DNA from: SIG480 sp045537045
GTDB taxonomy: Bacteria > Bacillota > Clostridia > Oscillospirales > JAAYXM01
NCBI GenBank assembly: GCA_045537045.1
Contig: JAZSOS010000006.1
Coordinates: forward strand, 1 to 41,305
Direction of reading: 5' to 3'
DNA: 41,305 nt
Shown here: one piece after another, positions 1-7,188 of the stretch
Position numbering within the stretch: position 1 is the stretch's first letter
How the letters are laid out: each line of letters begins with the position of its first letter
Made by a program: the position numbers and the translations under genes
Notes under the pieces: generated by a model
What the model saw: only the letters and a program-made list of their open reading frames with translations
Told to the model about the DNA's origin: nothing
Databases searched by the model: none

Positions 1-176
1 TATTTGAGCTTTGCTCCAAGCAAAGTTTCAAAGTAATTATTTTGTTCATGCGCTCAGTACGGGGCCCACCCTGTACCGAGCACCGGCGTTGTTTGTCTTC
101 AACGTTGTTTAATTTACAAGGTACAAATCTTCATTCGCTTGCCTCATCTCCCTCACTTCCGTGGGTGACGCGACAG
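1..176 (-). promoter_or_regulatory. Transcribed leader of a probable rRNA operon (no gene body in window)
   Basis: This stretch lies directly downstream, on the minus strand, of two near-consensus tandem promoters and contains no credible protein gene. Read leftward it holds a long hairpin (GCTCGGTAC ... GTACTGAGC, about 48-83), a boxA-like ACTTTGAAAC near 31-40, and a perfect 7-bp hairpin CTTTGCT/AGCAAAG at 9-25. That is the layout of a 16S rRNA leader with processing stems. Seen: the promoters, hairpins and absence of a gene. Inferred: that 16S rRNA begins just left of base 1. A tRNA or other stable-RNA operon is the main alternative. Confidence 0.6.
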
Positions 177-182
177 TTAATG

Positions 183-211
183 ATTATATCACACTCGCAA
201 GCGCTTGTCAA
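183..211 (-). promoter_or_regulatory. Promoter P2 of the leftward stable-RNA operon
   Basis: On the minus strand TTGACA (206-211) is followed after exactly 17 bp by TATAAT (183-188), a perfect sigma-A consensus. Upstream, 212-243 is a run of A-tracts that resembles an UP element. Perfect consensus plus UP element plus a tandem partner is typical of rRNA promoters. Confidence 0.85.
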
Positions 212-288
212 GTACTTTTTTCATTTTTTTGAAATTTTTTCTCGACCTCCGGGTTACTTCCGTACCCCCTCTCGCGAGGTGCCTTAAT

Positions 289-317
289 ACTATACCAAAT
301 CTGAACGCAAAAGTCAA
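289..317 (-). promoter_or_regulatory. Promoter P1 of the leftward stable-RNA operon
   Basis: On the minus strand TTGACT (312-317), 17 bp, TATAGT (289-294), about 105 bp upstream of P2. It is preceded at 318-352 by an A-tract block that closely resembles the one before P2: both contain TTTCAAAAAAA followed by TGAAAAAA. The P1 transcript would run through P2. Confidence 0.75.
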
Positions 318-432
318 CCCCTTTTTTTCATTTTTTTTGAAAAAATTTTCAGCTTTTGACATTTTGCCCAAAACATCGCGTTTTTTCGCCACTTTCCATT
401 ATGCTGTTTTACCCATGTATTTCTTCAACTTA

Positions 433-459
433 TATTATATATGTAAATTATATATAATA
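433..459. repeat. AT-only inverted repeat
   Basis: TATTATATAT (433-442) and ATATATAATA (450-459) are perfect 10-bp complements around a 7-bp loop. It lies between the terminator of the large SLH gene and promoter P1. It could extrude as a cruciform or act as a distal AT-rich upstream element; no -35 sits at the right distance to make it a promoter. Confidence 0.5.
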
Positions 460-465
460 CATCCA

Positions 466-491
466 CGGAGCGGTGCATGCGCACCGCTCCG
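466..491 (-). terminator. Hairpin terminator after the 998-aa SLH gene
   Basis: Perfect 11-bp stem CGGAGCGGTGC/GCACCGCTCCG with loop ATGC, 35 bp past the SLH stop codon. There is no long T-run on the minus strand, so it may be a weak terminator or an mRNA 3' stabiliser. Confidence 0.6.
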
Positions 492-526
492 CTTCAACGA
501 CGGAGATTTGGTTATCCCGCCTCTTT

Positions 527-3523
527 TTACTGCTCGAAGGAGAAGATTCTGATGATCTCGCCCTCTTCAAGCTCGATGATTGCATTGAACGCACCCTTTG
601 CAAGTGCCTGGTTGCGTGCAACCGTTACAAGGTAGTCGCCTGCATACTCATCATCTGCGATTGTGATAATCTTGTATCCGTCCTCAGAGAGAAGGAGTGA
701 TTCAGAGTTATCCGCATTAAGTCTGCCGTCGCTGCCAAGCTCATGAGCCTTCTGTGAGCTGTAGTAGATGAATCTGTCGCCGGAAATCTGAGCTGCGTTT
801 ACATAGTAGAGGCCGCTCTGCTGATTTGCCGGATCCTTATTCATATCTGTCGGGAGACCGCCCTCGGAACTTACTGCCTCAAGCTTGCCCTCGGCATTTA
901 TCGAGTAACGTACAACTGTGCCGCTCTCGTAGTTCTTGATGTTACCGACATAACCTGCTGCCTCTGTGAAGATGACGTTATTGTTAAGATCCGTTACATC
1001 GTCGATAGAAGTAACTTCTTTGAAGCCTTCCTCGGTGATGAGCTTGAACACTGCGTAAGCCGAGCCGGTTTCAACATTGTACATCTGCTTTGCCGATACT
1101 ACATAAGCAAGGCTATCAGAGCTCTTGTAAGAGATGTTGCCGAGGTTATCACCGTGAGTGATTGCCGCCGCAACAACGCTGTTGGAGTAGCCGTTTGTAT
1201 CAATGACGACACTTCCGAGCGCGGAGTTTACGGATGCATTGTTTATCTTAAGACCCGGGATAGCCGCAGCGCTTGCATCAGTTACATGAGAGAGCTTGTA
1301 AGCACGTGCCTTTACCGGCTTGTAGTTCTGATCGGAGTAGTCGCCCTCGAGGTCACCGTAGAGAACGAAAAGGATGGAGCTTGCGTCGCCGTAGTAGCGC
1401 TTGCCGTCAACAGAAACTGCCTTTTCAACAACACCGTAGGTCTTGTTGCCGTTCGGAACGCGGAGGCTGCCGCCTGACTCTAAGCTCTTGAAGTCCTGGC
1501 GAGAAAGGTCAACCGTGCCGTCATCGCGCATAGAGTACTCTACAACCCAGCCGAAGCGTGCATTGTTTGCGTAATCCTGAGCGCGGTCGTTCTCTGCGTG
1601 ATTCGGCTGTGACGAATACTTGCGGAAGAACTTGCCGACCTTGTAGGTGCCCTCTGTGTTGTCCGCAAACCCGAGCTTTACATATGCAACGTCAAGCTGC
1701 TCGTCGTAGCTGGAATTGAGGATAACTGCATAGTTTTCTGCGTTTGATACCTCAGCATTTGCCTCGATATCAAGAATTGTGTTGCCGTGTACACGGTAAA
1801 CCGTGTTTGCATTCATAGCATCCTTGTTGCTTGTATAGAACGCTGCAAGTGAGCCGTAGGTGAGAACCTGCTGGTTGAGATTTTCGTCAGCAAAGTACTT
1901 GTTACCTGCGATTGTTACGGAGCCGTCGTCATTGATAGACTGGAGTGCGCCTGTAACTGTCTCGACCTTTTCGATCTGGATTTTGCCGTTTGCGAAGTAG
2001 TAAACAACATAGTCGTCCTTCGCAATTCCTTCGTACATCTCTACATCCTCAAAGTCGACTGCGCCGAGCTTCGGGAGTGTGATTGTCTGCTTGGACTCGC
2101 TTATTGAGGAAACCTGACCGAACTGGATTGAATCTGCGCCGTTCTGCATTCTGAAGATATAGGAGAACGTTTTGCCGCCGTCAACAGATACGAAGCGGTA
2201 GGTTGAAACAGAGCCCTTGCCCATATCCTGGAAGAACGCGTTGTCGCCGTTCGGCTGGAACAGCTCGCCGCCGTCCTTATAGGTTGCGGTGGAAGCGTAG
2301 GCAAACTGAGTGAAGTCATTTGCCTCATCCTTGCCCCAGAGTGAGTTGTAGTCCTTGTTCTTTGCAACCTTGTTTGCACCTGTCTGTGCCTTTACCTGAT
2401 ACTCCTTGCCGTCAACAGTGAAGGAGATATACGGTGTGATGAGTGCCGAGCTTGTGCTTTCGCCGTTCGGCATCATTTCAACGTTGCTTGAAGAAACGGT
2501 GTACATCTTTGTATCGGAGCTTACGATTACGTTGCCGATAACCTCAACGTTTGTATACGCAAGGGAAGAAGAATTGTTATCTGCCTTGAAGTATACATCG
2601 ACCTTTGCGCCGAGAAGCTCGTCCGGAATTTCGCGGTCAATCTTTATTGTAGCGCCGGTGTAAGTGCCGCTTGTGTTCTGTGCCTCGTAGTAGATGATAG
2701 ACTCGTCAGAGTCCTTGCCGGTAACAGCGATTGCCGGACCGTTTTCCACCTTGATTGTCTCGCCGTCTGCATCCTGTGTGATAGCGTAGTTCTCATTTGC
2801 AACTACGATACCTGTTACGTGCTTAAGACCCATTACCTGCTCACCGAGAGTCTGATTCTTTGAGCTATCAAGCGCGTTGTACTGGGAGCCGATGCCCGTT
2901 ATCGGGCTGTAGACGTAGATCGGAGCAAAGATAGCATTGCGCATAAGCTTTGCAACAAGCTGACGTGATGCCGCCTGAGTGGGATCGCCCTGCCAGCCGT
3001 TGAAGAGGCCAAGCTCCATAGCCTTTGCAACTGTGTTGGATGCCCAGTTTACGCCCTTGAAGCCTTCCTTGTCTGCGTTACAGCCGAGGATGACAAGAAG
3101 CATCTTTGCCGCCTCTGCAACTGTTACGTTGCCGTTCGGGTTAAACTTGTTGTTACCAACACCTGAAACAATGCCCTGGTTTTCGCAGTAGTTGATATAA
3201 CCCTTTGCCCATGTGACATTGCCATTCCCCTCGACATCGGTAAATGAGCTTGTCTGCCCTGCGAAAAGATTACCGTTGTCGTCTGTTCCGTACTTTAAGA
3301 CGTATGCCATCTTGGCAAACTCAGCACGGGTGATTTTATCCTCGGGACGGAAAGTTCCATCGGGATATCCGCCGAGAACGCCGAGTTCAACGAGCATGTT
3401 TACATCGTCCTGATAATTCTCATTAATGTCGTTTGCATCGGTGAACCCCACTGCACTTGCAAAGATTGAAAGCGAAAGCGCGAACACCATCACAAGTGCG
3501 AGAACCTTTTTAAAGTTTCTCAT
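527..3523 (-). CDS. S-layer homology (SLH) domain cell-surface protein, 998 aa
   Basis: Secreted surface protein expected to bind the cell wall non-covalently through its SLH region. A signal peptide is visible (basic MRNFKK, then a hydrophobic stretch to about residue 25). It is followed by SLH repeats at about 27-205, with typical segments such as VLGGYPDGTFRPEDKITRAE and NPNGNVTVAEAAKML. The remaining roughly 790 residues are rich in Ser, Thr, Asn, Asp and Tyr and poor in Cys; I recognise no enzyme fold there. SLH proteins of this size are often S-layer or envelope proteins, with binding to pyruvylated secondary wall polymer as the family's known role. The ATG at 3523 is preceded by AAAGGAGG, and the gene has its own promoter and terminator, so it is monocistronic. 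A second SLH protein is encoded at 18408-20405. Confidence 0.85.
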   Translation of the reverse strand: MRNFKKVLALVMVFALSLSIFASAVGFTDANDINENYQDDVNMLVELGVLGGYPDGTFRPEDKITRAEFAKMAYVLKYGTDDNGNLFAGQTSSFTDVEGNGNVTWAKGYINYCENQGIVSGVGNNKFNPNGNVTVAEAAKMLLVILGCNADKEGFKGVNWASNTVAKAMELGLFNGWQGDPTQAASRQLVAKLMRNAIFAPIYVYSPITGIGSQYNALDSSKNQTLGEQVMGLKHVTGIVVANENYAITQDADGETIKVENGPAIAVTGKDSDESIIYYEAQNTSGTYTGATIKIDREIPDELLGAKVDVYFKADNNSSSLAYTNVEVIGNVIVSSDTKMYTVSSSNVEMMPNGESTSSALITPYISFTVDGKEYQVKAQTGANKVAKNKDYNSLWGKDEANDFTQFAYASTATYKDGGELFQPNGDNAFFQDMGKGSVSTYRFVSVDGGKTFSYIFRMQNGADSIQFGQVSSISESKQTITLPKLGAVDFEDVEMYEGIAKDDYVVYYFANGKIQIEKVETVTGALQSINDDGSVTIAGNKYFADENLNQQVLTYGSLAAFYTSNKDAMNANTVYRVHGNTILDIEANAEVSNAENYAVILNSSYDEQLDVAYVKLGFADNTEGTYKVGKFFRKYSSQPNHAENDRAQDYANNARFGWVVEYSMRDDGTVDLSRQDFKSLESGGSLRVPNGNKTYGVVEKAVSVDGKRYYGDASSILFVLYGDLEGDYSDQNYKPVKARAYKLSHVTDASAAAIPGLKINNASVNSALGSVVIDTNGYSNSVVAAAITHGDNLGNISYKSSDSLAYVVSAKQMYNVETGSAYAVFKLITEEGFKEVTSIDDVTDLNNNVIFTEAAGYVGNIKNYESGTVVRYSINAEGKLEAVSSEGGLPTDMNKDPANQQSGLYYVNAAQISGDRFIYYSSQKAHELGSDGRLNADNSESLLLSEDGYKIITIADDEYAGDYLVTVARNQALAKGAFNAIIELEEGEIIRIFSFEQ

Positions 3524-3573
3524 AGTAAGAATTCCTCCTTTGTTTTTTCAGGCTCTTGCCTGTTACGAGTGCT

Positions 3574-3602
3574 ATGATACAGCAAACGCAGACAAAGGTC
3601 AA
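3574..3602 (-). promoter_or_regulatory. Promoter of the 998-aa SLH gene
   Basis: TTGACC (3597-3602), 17 bp, TATCAT (3574-3579) on the minus strand. The leader of about 45 nt carries a small hairpin CAGGC-AAGA-GCCTG just before the AAAGGAGG ribosome-binding site. Confidence 0.75.
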
Positions 3603-3680
3603 TGCTTTTCGACGTCCTGTAAAACACGTGCAAACTCACTGCAATATTTCGTCTAAAATTTAGGTAAAAAACATATAAAA

Positions 3681-3716
3681 AATGAAAAAGTTCCCAAAAT
3701 TGGGAATTTTTTCATT
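3681..3716 (-). terminator. Terminator downstream of the barstar gene
   Basis: Stem AATGAAAAA-g-TTCCCAA / TTGGGAA-t-TTTTTCATT around an AA loop, with one internal mismatch. On the minus strand the 3' arm is followed by a T-rich stretch. It lies 43 bp past the barstar stop and closes the barnase-barstar transcript; it could also work in the other direction. Confidence 0.75.
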
Positions 3717-3758
3717 GATTTGATTGTAAATTCTAATTATATTTCTGTATATTGCGCA

Positions 3759-4043
3759 TCAGTCGATTATTTCATAATCGAAATAACCATGCCAATACCT
3801 TTTATTTCTCTCCAGAATCTCATTCATTTTCGCTACGCTTGGTTTGAGTATACTTGCAACCTTTGATTCTCCGGTTATAGTGATGAAATTATACTCACAA
3901 TCAACACTCAGACAATCCCAGAAAGCCGACCAGTTTTTTCCGTAATAATCAGGGAAGTCCAATGTATCACGTATCCGCGTGTGCAAGTCCCACAAAGTTT
4001 TGCAACCGCTAAGGTCGAGTGTTGCATGTCGTATTTCTTTCAT
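3759..4043 (-). CDS. Barstar-family ribonuclease inhibitor (immunity/antitoxin)
   Basis: A 94-aa protein of about the length of barstar (90 aa), the tight-binding inhibitor that plugs the barnase active site in the cytoplasm. The diagnostic segment FPDYYGKNWSAFWDCL (residues 30-45) matches barstar's LPEYYGENLDALWDCL: Tyr29 and the key Asp39 correspond to Y33 and D43, while Asp35 is replaced by S39. An open frame extends further upstream to 4154, but the ATG at 4043 has AAAGGAGAT at the right distance, and extra residues there would overlap the end of the barnase gene. It starts 16 bp after the barnase stop, so the two are translationally paired. Family assignment is secure; inhibition of this particular partner is inferred from adjacency. 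Confidence 0.9.
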   Translation of the reverse strand: MKEIRHATLDLSGCKTLWDLHTRIRDTLDFPDYYGKNWSAFWDCLSVDCEYNFITITGESKVASILKPSVAKMNEILERNKRYWHGYFDYEIID

Positions 4044-4059
4044 TATCTCATATCTCCTT

Positions 4060-4383
4060 TCATATGATTTCGTAAAAAGTTTCGTAGTGATCGTATGTAA
4101 CAAAAATAAGCCCATCATTTGACCATACAATTCGCTGCTTTTTTCTTTTTCCACCGGTGTAGTTTATATCTGCTTCATACCATATTCGTTCTGGCTTTTG
4201 CGGCAAATGAAGGTCATCATTATCGTAAATGCCTTTAAAAAACATTTTGCCGTCAGTAAATTTTGATACCCTTTTACCTGATTCCCAACCGAGAGTTTCC
4301 AGCTCATCTGGAGTAATATAATATTCCGGCAACAAGCCTTTGTGCTTCAGAGTCCAATCTGCACCGTTTGTTTTCTTTTTCAA
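4060..4383 (-). CDS. Barnase-like ribonuclease lacking a signal peptide
   Basis: A 107-aa homologue of barnase (mature 110 aa), which cleaves single-stranded RNA by general acid-base catalysis. The segments LPEYYITPDELETLGW (18-33) and EADINYTGGKRKKQR (70-84) align directly with barnase. Catalytic Glu73, Arg83, Arg87 and His102 correspond to E70, R80, R84 and H99. The position of catalytic Lys27 is P25, which is unusual and may lower activity. Secreted barnases have a signal peptide; here an in-frame TGA lies only 15 bp upstream of the TTG start at 4383, so none can be encoded. A good GGAGAG site lies about 20 bp before the TTG and better suits an ATG in another frame that meets a stop after four codons, so either the start is weak or a 5' part was lost. 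Barstar follows. It may be a degraded toxin domain or an intracellular toxin-antitoxin nuclease. Confidence 0.85.
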   Translation of the reverse strand: MKKKTNGADWTLKHKGLLPEYYITPDELETLGWESGKRVSKFTDGKMFFKGIYDNDDLHLPQKPERIWYEADINYTGGKRKKQRIVWSNDGLIFVTYDHYETFYEII

Positions 4384-4427
4384 TTGGTTTTTACGTCATT
4401 TTCATCTCTCCTCTCCGCTCGACAAAC

Positions 4428-4457
4428 AAAAGCGCACACCGAAAAAGTGTGCGTTTT
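4428..4457. terminator. Bidirectional hairpin upstream of the barnase gene
   Basis: AAAAGCGCACAC (4428-4439) pairs with GTGTGCGTTTT (4447-4457) with one bulged base. Runs of A and T flank the stem, so it could terminate in either direction. It separates the truncated oxidoreductase from the barnase gene. Confidence 0.65.
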
Positions 4458-4468
4458 CAGGCTTGTGA

Positions 4469-4870
4469 TTATATTATCACACAATCGAATTTTTGTGTTG
4501 CCAAGTTTTTGCCAATATTTTGCCATTTCTCTGCCAGAATTTTGCCAAAGCGCTTGATATCCCTGCGTGTAAATTGCTGTGTTTTGAAGATTGAACCAGA
4601 TATTTTAAAAGCAGTTGTTGCCTCAGCGTGACATGCGTTCGGTGTTGCCACGATTGCAATGTCAATCCCTCCGCGCTCTATTACCTCGCGGTAGTCATTC
4701 GTCACAAATGGTATGCCGTATTTTTCTGCAAAATCCTCTGCCGCTTCGCGGTTTTTACCGTAAACCACCGCCGCAATTTCCGCTCTTCCGTCACGGGCAA
4801 CGCCTTCGGCATGGCCGTGGCCTATCATTCCGCACCCAATAAGTGCAACCTGAAGCTTTCCGTTTTTCAT
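4469..4870 (-). pseudogene. Truncated Gfo/Idh/MocA-family oxidoreductase
   Basis: The first 85-90 residues are the Rossmann NAD(P)-binding domain of this sugar/inositol dehydrogenase family: VALIGCGMIGHGHAEG (glycine-rich loop), a helix, then IDIAIVATPNACHAEAT, the usual segment before the catalytic EKP motif. After that the similarity stops. The last 45 or so residues are Lys/Gln/Ala-rich and have no EKP motif and no C-terminal domain; intact members are about 330-400 aa. The frame is open but cannot make a working enzyme, so I call it a 5' remnant. The ATG at 4870 is favoured by AAAGGGA nine bases upstream over a GTG at 4894. The promoter at 4903-4931 is intact. The broken 3' part overlaps an 11-bp-periodic repeat array. 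Confidence 0.75.
4499..4553 (-). repeat. Five TGGCA repeats with an exact 11-bp period
   Basis: On the minus strand TGGCA occurs five times. On the plus strand TGCCA starts at 4499, 4510, 4521, 4532 and 4543, so every spacing is exactly 11. The unit is roughly TGGCAAAATNT. Because 11 is not a multiple of 3, the repeat is not a protein repeat. One helical turn per unit would place every site on the same DNA face. Confidence 0.7.
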
Positions 4871-4902
4871 CTCATCATTCCCTTTCATCTTCACTTAAGC
4901 TC

Positions 4903-4931
4903 ATTATATCATAAATGTTTTTTCTGTTCAA
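4903..4931 (-). promoter_or_regulatory. Promoter of the truncated oxidoreductase
   Basis: TTGAAC (4926-4931), 17 bp, TATAAT (4903-4908) on the minus strand, 33 bp before the favoured ATG. It overlaps the left arm of a 10-bp inverted repeat (4907-4987). Confidence 0.6.
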
Positions 4932-5066
4932 GAAAAAGCAAAGAAGCGAAGCTTCTAAAAAATCTTCGATTTTCAAAATTTATGATAAAACGTTCTCTCT
5001 GGCGCCAGATGGCTTGCAGCGCAAGGCATCTGCTTCACGCCGTGAGGTTGTTATATCATATAACAA
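4907..5066. repeat. Cluster of inverted repeats in a gene-free gap
   Basis: No gene lies in 4932-5117. Instead there are stacked inverted repeats. TATCATAAAT (4907-4916) and ATTTATGATA (4978-4987) are perfect complements enclosing a central AGAAGC-GAA-GCTTCT. A 12-bp stem CAGATGGCTTGC/GCAAGGCATCTG with one mismatch lies at 5006-5032. TTGTTATAT-c-ATATAACAA is perfect at 5048-5066. The 81-bp unit with 10-bp ends could be a small non-autonomous mobile element or a decayed insertion. Confidence 0.5.
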
Positions 5067-5069
5067 AGA

Positions 5070-5104
5070 AAAAGACAATTTCCGATTTCGGAAATTGTCT
5101 TTTA
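5070..5104 (-). terminator. Terminator of the permease-phosphoribosyltransferase operon
   Basis: Near-perfect hairpin AAGACAATTTCCGA / TCGGAAATTGTCTT with a two-base loop, followed on the minus strand by TTTTTCTTTG. It lies 14 bp past the phosphoribosyltransferase stop. Confidence 0.85.
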
Positions 5105-5117
5105 AGCCTTTTTATCG

Positions 5118-5675
5118 TTATATCGGGTTTCCTTCCGTGTCGAAAAGCGGAAGCGGAGCAAGATATGTTATGTCTTTTCTGTCAATAGCATCGCCCTCTG
5201 CAAGAACTGCCATCTTAGCGACAATATTGCCACCCGCCGCAACAATGAGCTTTTCAAGAGCTGCAAGCGATTCTCCCGTGCTGATAACATCATCCACAAC
5301 AAGAACACGCTTTCCTTTCATTGCTTCGACGTCTTTGGAATCGAGATACAGCGTCTGCGTATGGCTGGTTGTTATTGAATCAACCTCTACGCTGATTACA
5401 TCTTTCATATAAAGCTTGGGCGACTTTCTTGCCACAATGTAATAATTAGTTCCTGCCTGTCGCGCCATTTCATACAAAAGCGGTATTCCCTTTGATTCCG
5501 CAGTAATCATAACATCATATTCGGGAGCGAGCTTTAAAAGTTCCTCTGCCGCCTTTTTTGTAAGCTCAACATCGCCGAACATAACAAATGCGCCGATGTA
5601 TAAGCTTTCGTTGAGTTTGCAAAGCGGCAAATCACGCGATATCCCGGATATGTCAATTGTATAAAACTCTTTCAT
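5118..5675 (-). CDS. Phosphoribosyltransferase family protein (purine salvage type)
   Basis: A type I phosphoribosyltransferase of 185 aa, the usual length for apt/xpt-like enzymes. The PRPP-binding signature VLVVDDVISTGES lies at about residues 124-136, preceded by a segment (ITAESKGIPLLYEMAR) like the one that contacts substrate in adenine/xanthine phosphoribosyltransferases. These enzymes join a purine base to PRPP to give the nucleotide and pyrophosphate in the cytoplasm. The base cannot be told from sequence alone. It follows a purine-type permease by 41 bp on the same strand, which supports uptake coupled to salvage. The frame is open up to 5777, but the ATG at 5675 is chosen because the family N-terminus starts there and the longer version would run into the permease; AAGGGG lies about 14 bases upstream. 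Confidence 0.85.
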   Translation of the reverse strand: MKEFYTIDISGISRDLPLCKLNESLYIGAFVMFGDVELTKKAAEELLKLAPEYDVMITAESKGIPLLYEMARQAGTNYYIVARKSPKLYMKDVISVEVDSITTSHTQTLYLDSKDVEAMKGKRVLVVDDVISTGESLAALEKLIVAAGGNIVAKMAVLAEGDAIDRKDITYLAPLPLFDTEGNPI

Positions 5676-5716
5676 TTTTGAATGTTGCCCCTTTTCAATG
5701 GTATCCGATATAGATT

Positions 5717-7087
5717 TTATGCAAGTCCCAAAACTTTCAGTACAATGTAAGCCGCGAACAGTGCGACGGAAATCCACATTACACCGCTGATGTCACGAGC
5801 CTTACCGCAAAGAAGCTTAAGAATAACCCATGCGAGAATACCGAACATAATGCCGTTTGCGATTGAGTATGTAAGCGGCATCATAACGATTGCAAGGAAT
5901 GCACCGATTGTGTCTGCTGCATCGCCATCAAAGTCAACCTTCTTGATTGCCGAGAGCATCAGAAGACCAACATAAAGCATAGCGGGAGTTGTAGCAAATC
6001 CCGGAATTGCAAGGAAGATAGGTGCAAACACGATTGCAATAAGGAACATTACAGCAGTAACAACCGAAGCAAGACCGGTCTTTCCGCCTGCTGCTACGCC
6101 TGCGCTTGACTCAACATAGCTTGTAACCGTTGATGTACCGAGGCAAGCACCAACAACAGTACCGACAGCGTCAGCCATCAAAGCGCCGCTTGCTTTCGGA
6201 AGCTCGCCCTTCTCATCAAGGAGGTTGCCCTTCTGAGCAACGCCGATGAGAGTGCCAACGGTGTCAAAAATGTCTGTGTAAAGGAATGTGAATGTAACAA
6301 TAATGAAGCCTACAAGGTTCTTCGCTATAAATCCGAAGTCAAACTTAAACAGTGCCGGAGCAGCAAAATTTGCCTTGATTGCTTCCACGGAGAGGTTCGG
6401 GATTACGGAATAAATACCGTTTGCCGGATCCGGAACATACCAGCCGATAAGCTCTGCAACAATGCCGAGAACCCATGTGGCAATGATACCGAGAAGAATT
6501 GCTCCCGGAACCTTGAAGTGGTTGAAAACACCGATGAGGAGAAGTCCTACCAAAGCAAGAACAACACCCGTGGATGACAAATCACCGAGAGCGACGGTTG
6601 TAGCCGGGTCTGCAACAACAATCTTTGCATTGATAAGAGCGATGATTGTGATGAATAAACCGATACCTGCCGTGATGCCGAATTTGAGATTGTTCGGAAT
6701 CTTGTTAACAAGTGCTTCGCGGAACTTAAAGAGCGAAAGAATCATAAAGATGATACCTTCAACAAGGATTGAAGTCAACGCAACTTCATAGGAATAGCCC
6801 ATGGCGCCGCAGACAGTGAATGCAAAAAACGCATTCAGACCCATACCGGACGCCAATGCAACAGGATAGTTAGCAAAAAATGCCATACACAGTGTTGCAA
6901 TTGCAGCAGAAATAGCCGTTGCCATAAAGATGCCTGCAGGGGTTGCGCCCGGAATTCCTCCCAGATAACCGGGGTTAACCGCGAGTATATACGACATTGC
7001 CAGGAATGTTGTGATACCTGCGATAATCTCCGTACGGACACTGCTGCCTCTTTCTTTGATTTTGAAAAGTTTTTCAAGCTTTTCCAT
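5717..7087 (-). CDS. NCS2-family (AzgA/PbuG-like) purine permease
   Basis: A 456-aa polytopic membrane protein with 12 or more hydrophobic segments, the length of AzgA/PbuG proton symporters for adenine, guanine and hypoxanthine. Recognisable parts are the amphipathic N-terminus with TEIIAGITTFLAMSYILAVN (residues 18-37), the segment VASGMGLNAFFAFTV-like near 80-95, and DIFDTVGTLIGVAQK (about 272-286), which is a conserved transport motif of this subfamily. The ATG at 7087 has AAAAGGAG at good spacing; an upstream in-frame ATG at 7135 falls inside the promoter and is rejected. With the downstream phosphoribosyltransferase it forms a purine uptake and salvage operon. There is no room for a purine riboswitch in the roughly 30-nt leader. 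Confidence 0.9.
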   Translation of the reverse strand: MEKLEKLFKIKERGSSVRTEIIAGITTFLAMSYILAVNPGYLGGIPGATPAGIFMATAISAAIATLCMAFFANYPVALASGMGLNAFFAFTVCGAMGYSYEVALTSILVEGIIFMILSLFKFREALVNKIPNNLKFGITAGIGLFITIIALINAKIVVADPATTVALGDLSSTGVVLALVGLLLIGVFNHFKVPGAILLGIIATWVLGIVAELIGWYVPDPANGIYSVIPNLSVEAIKANFAAPALFKFDFGFIAKNLVGFIIVTFTFLYTDIFDTVGTLIGVAQKGNLLDEKGELPKASGALMADAVGTVVGACLGTSTVTSYVESSAGVAAGGKTGLASVVTAVMFLIAIVFAPIFLAIPGFATTPAMLYVGLLMLSAIKKVDFDGDAADTIGAFLAIVMMPLTYSIANGIMFGILAWVILKLLCGKARDISGVMWISVALFAAYIVLKVLGLA

Positions 7088-7123
7088 GTTACCAACTCCT
7101 TTTAATTTTTTTGTGGCAGTAAA

Positions 7124-7152
7124 ATTATACCACAAAAAATATCTTTTTTCAA
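7124..7152 (-). promoter_or_regulatory. Promoter of the purine permease operon
   Basis: TTGAAA (7147-7152), 17 bp, TATAAT (7124-7129) on the minus strand with an extended -10 (TGG before TATAAT). Its position excludes the longer open frame as the coding start. Confidence 0.85.
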
Positions 7153-7188
7153 TCCATTTCCGCCTTTTTTCGACACATCAACTCATAT

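Noticed and set aside
7088..7188. A purine riboswitch before the purine permease
   Set aside because: Only about 30 nt lie between the predicted transcription start and the gene, too short for the roughly 65-nt aptamer, and no conserved core is visible.
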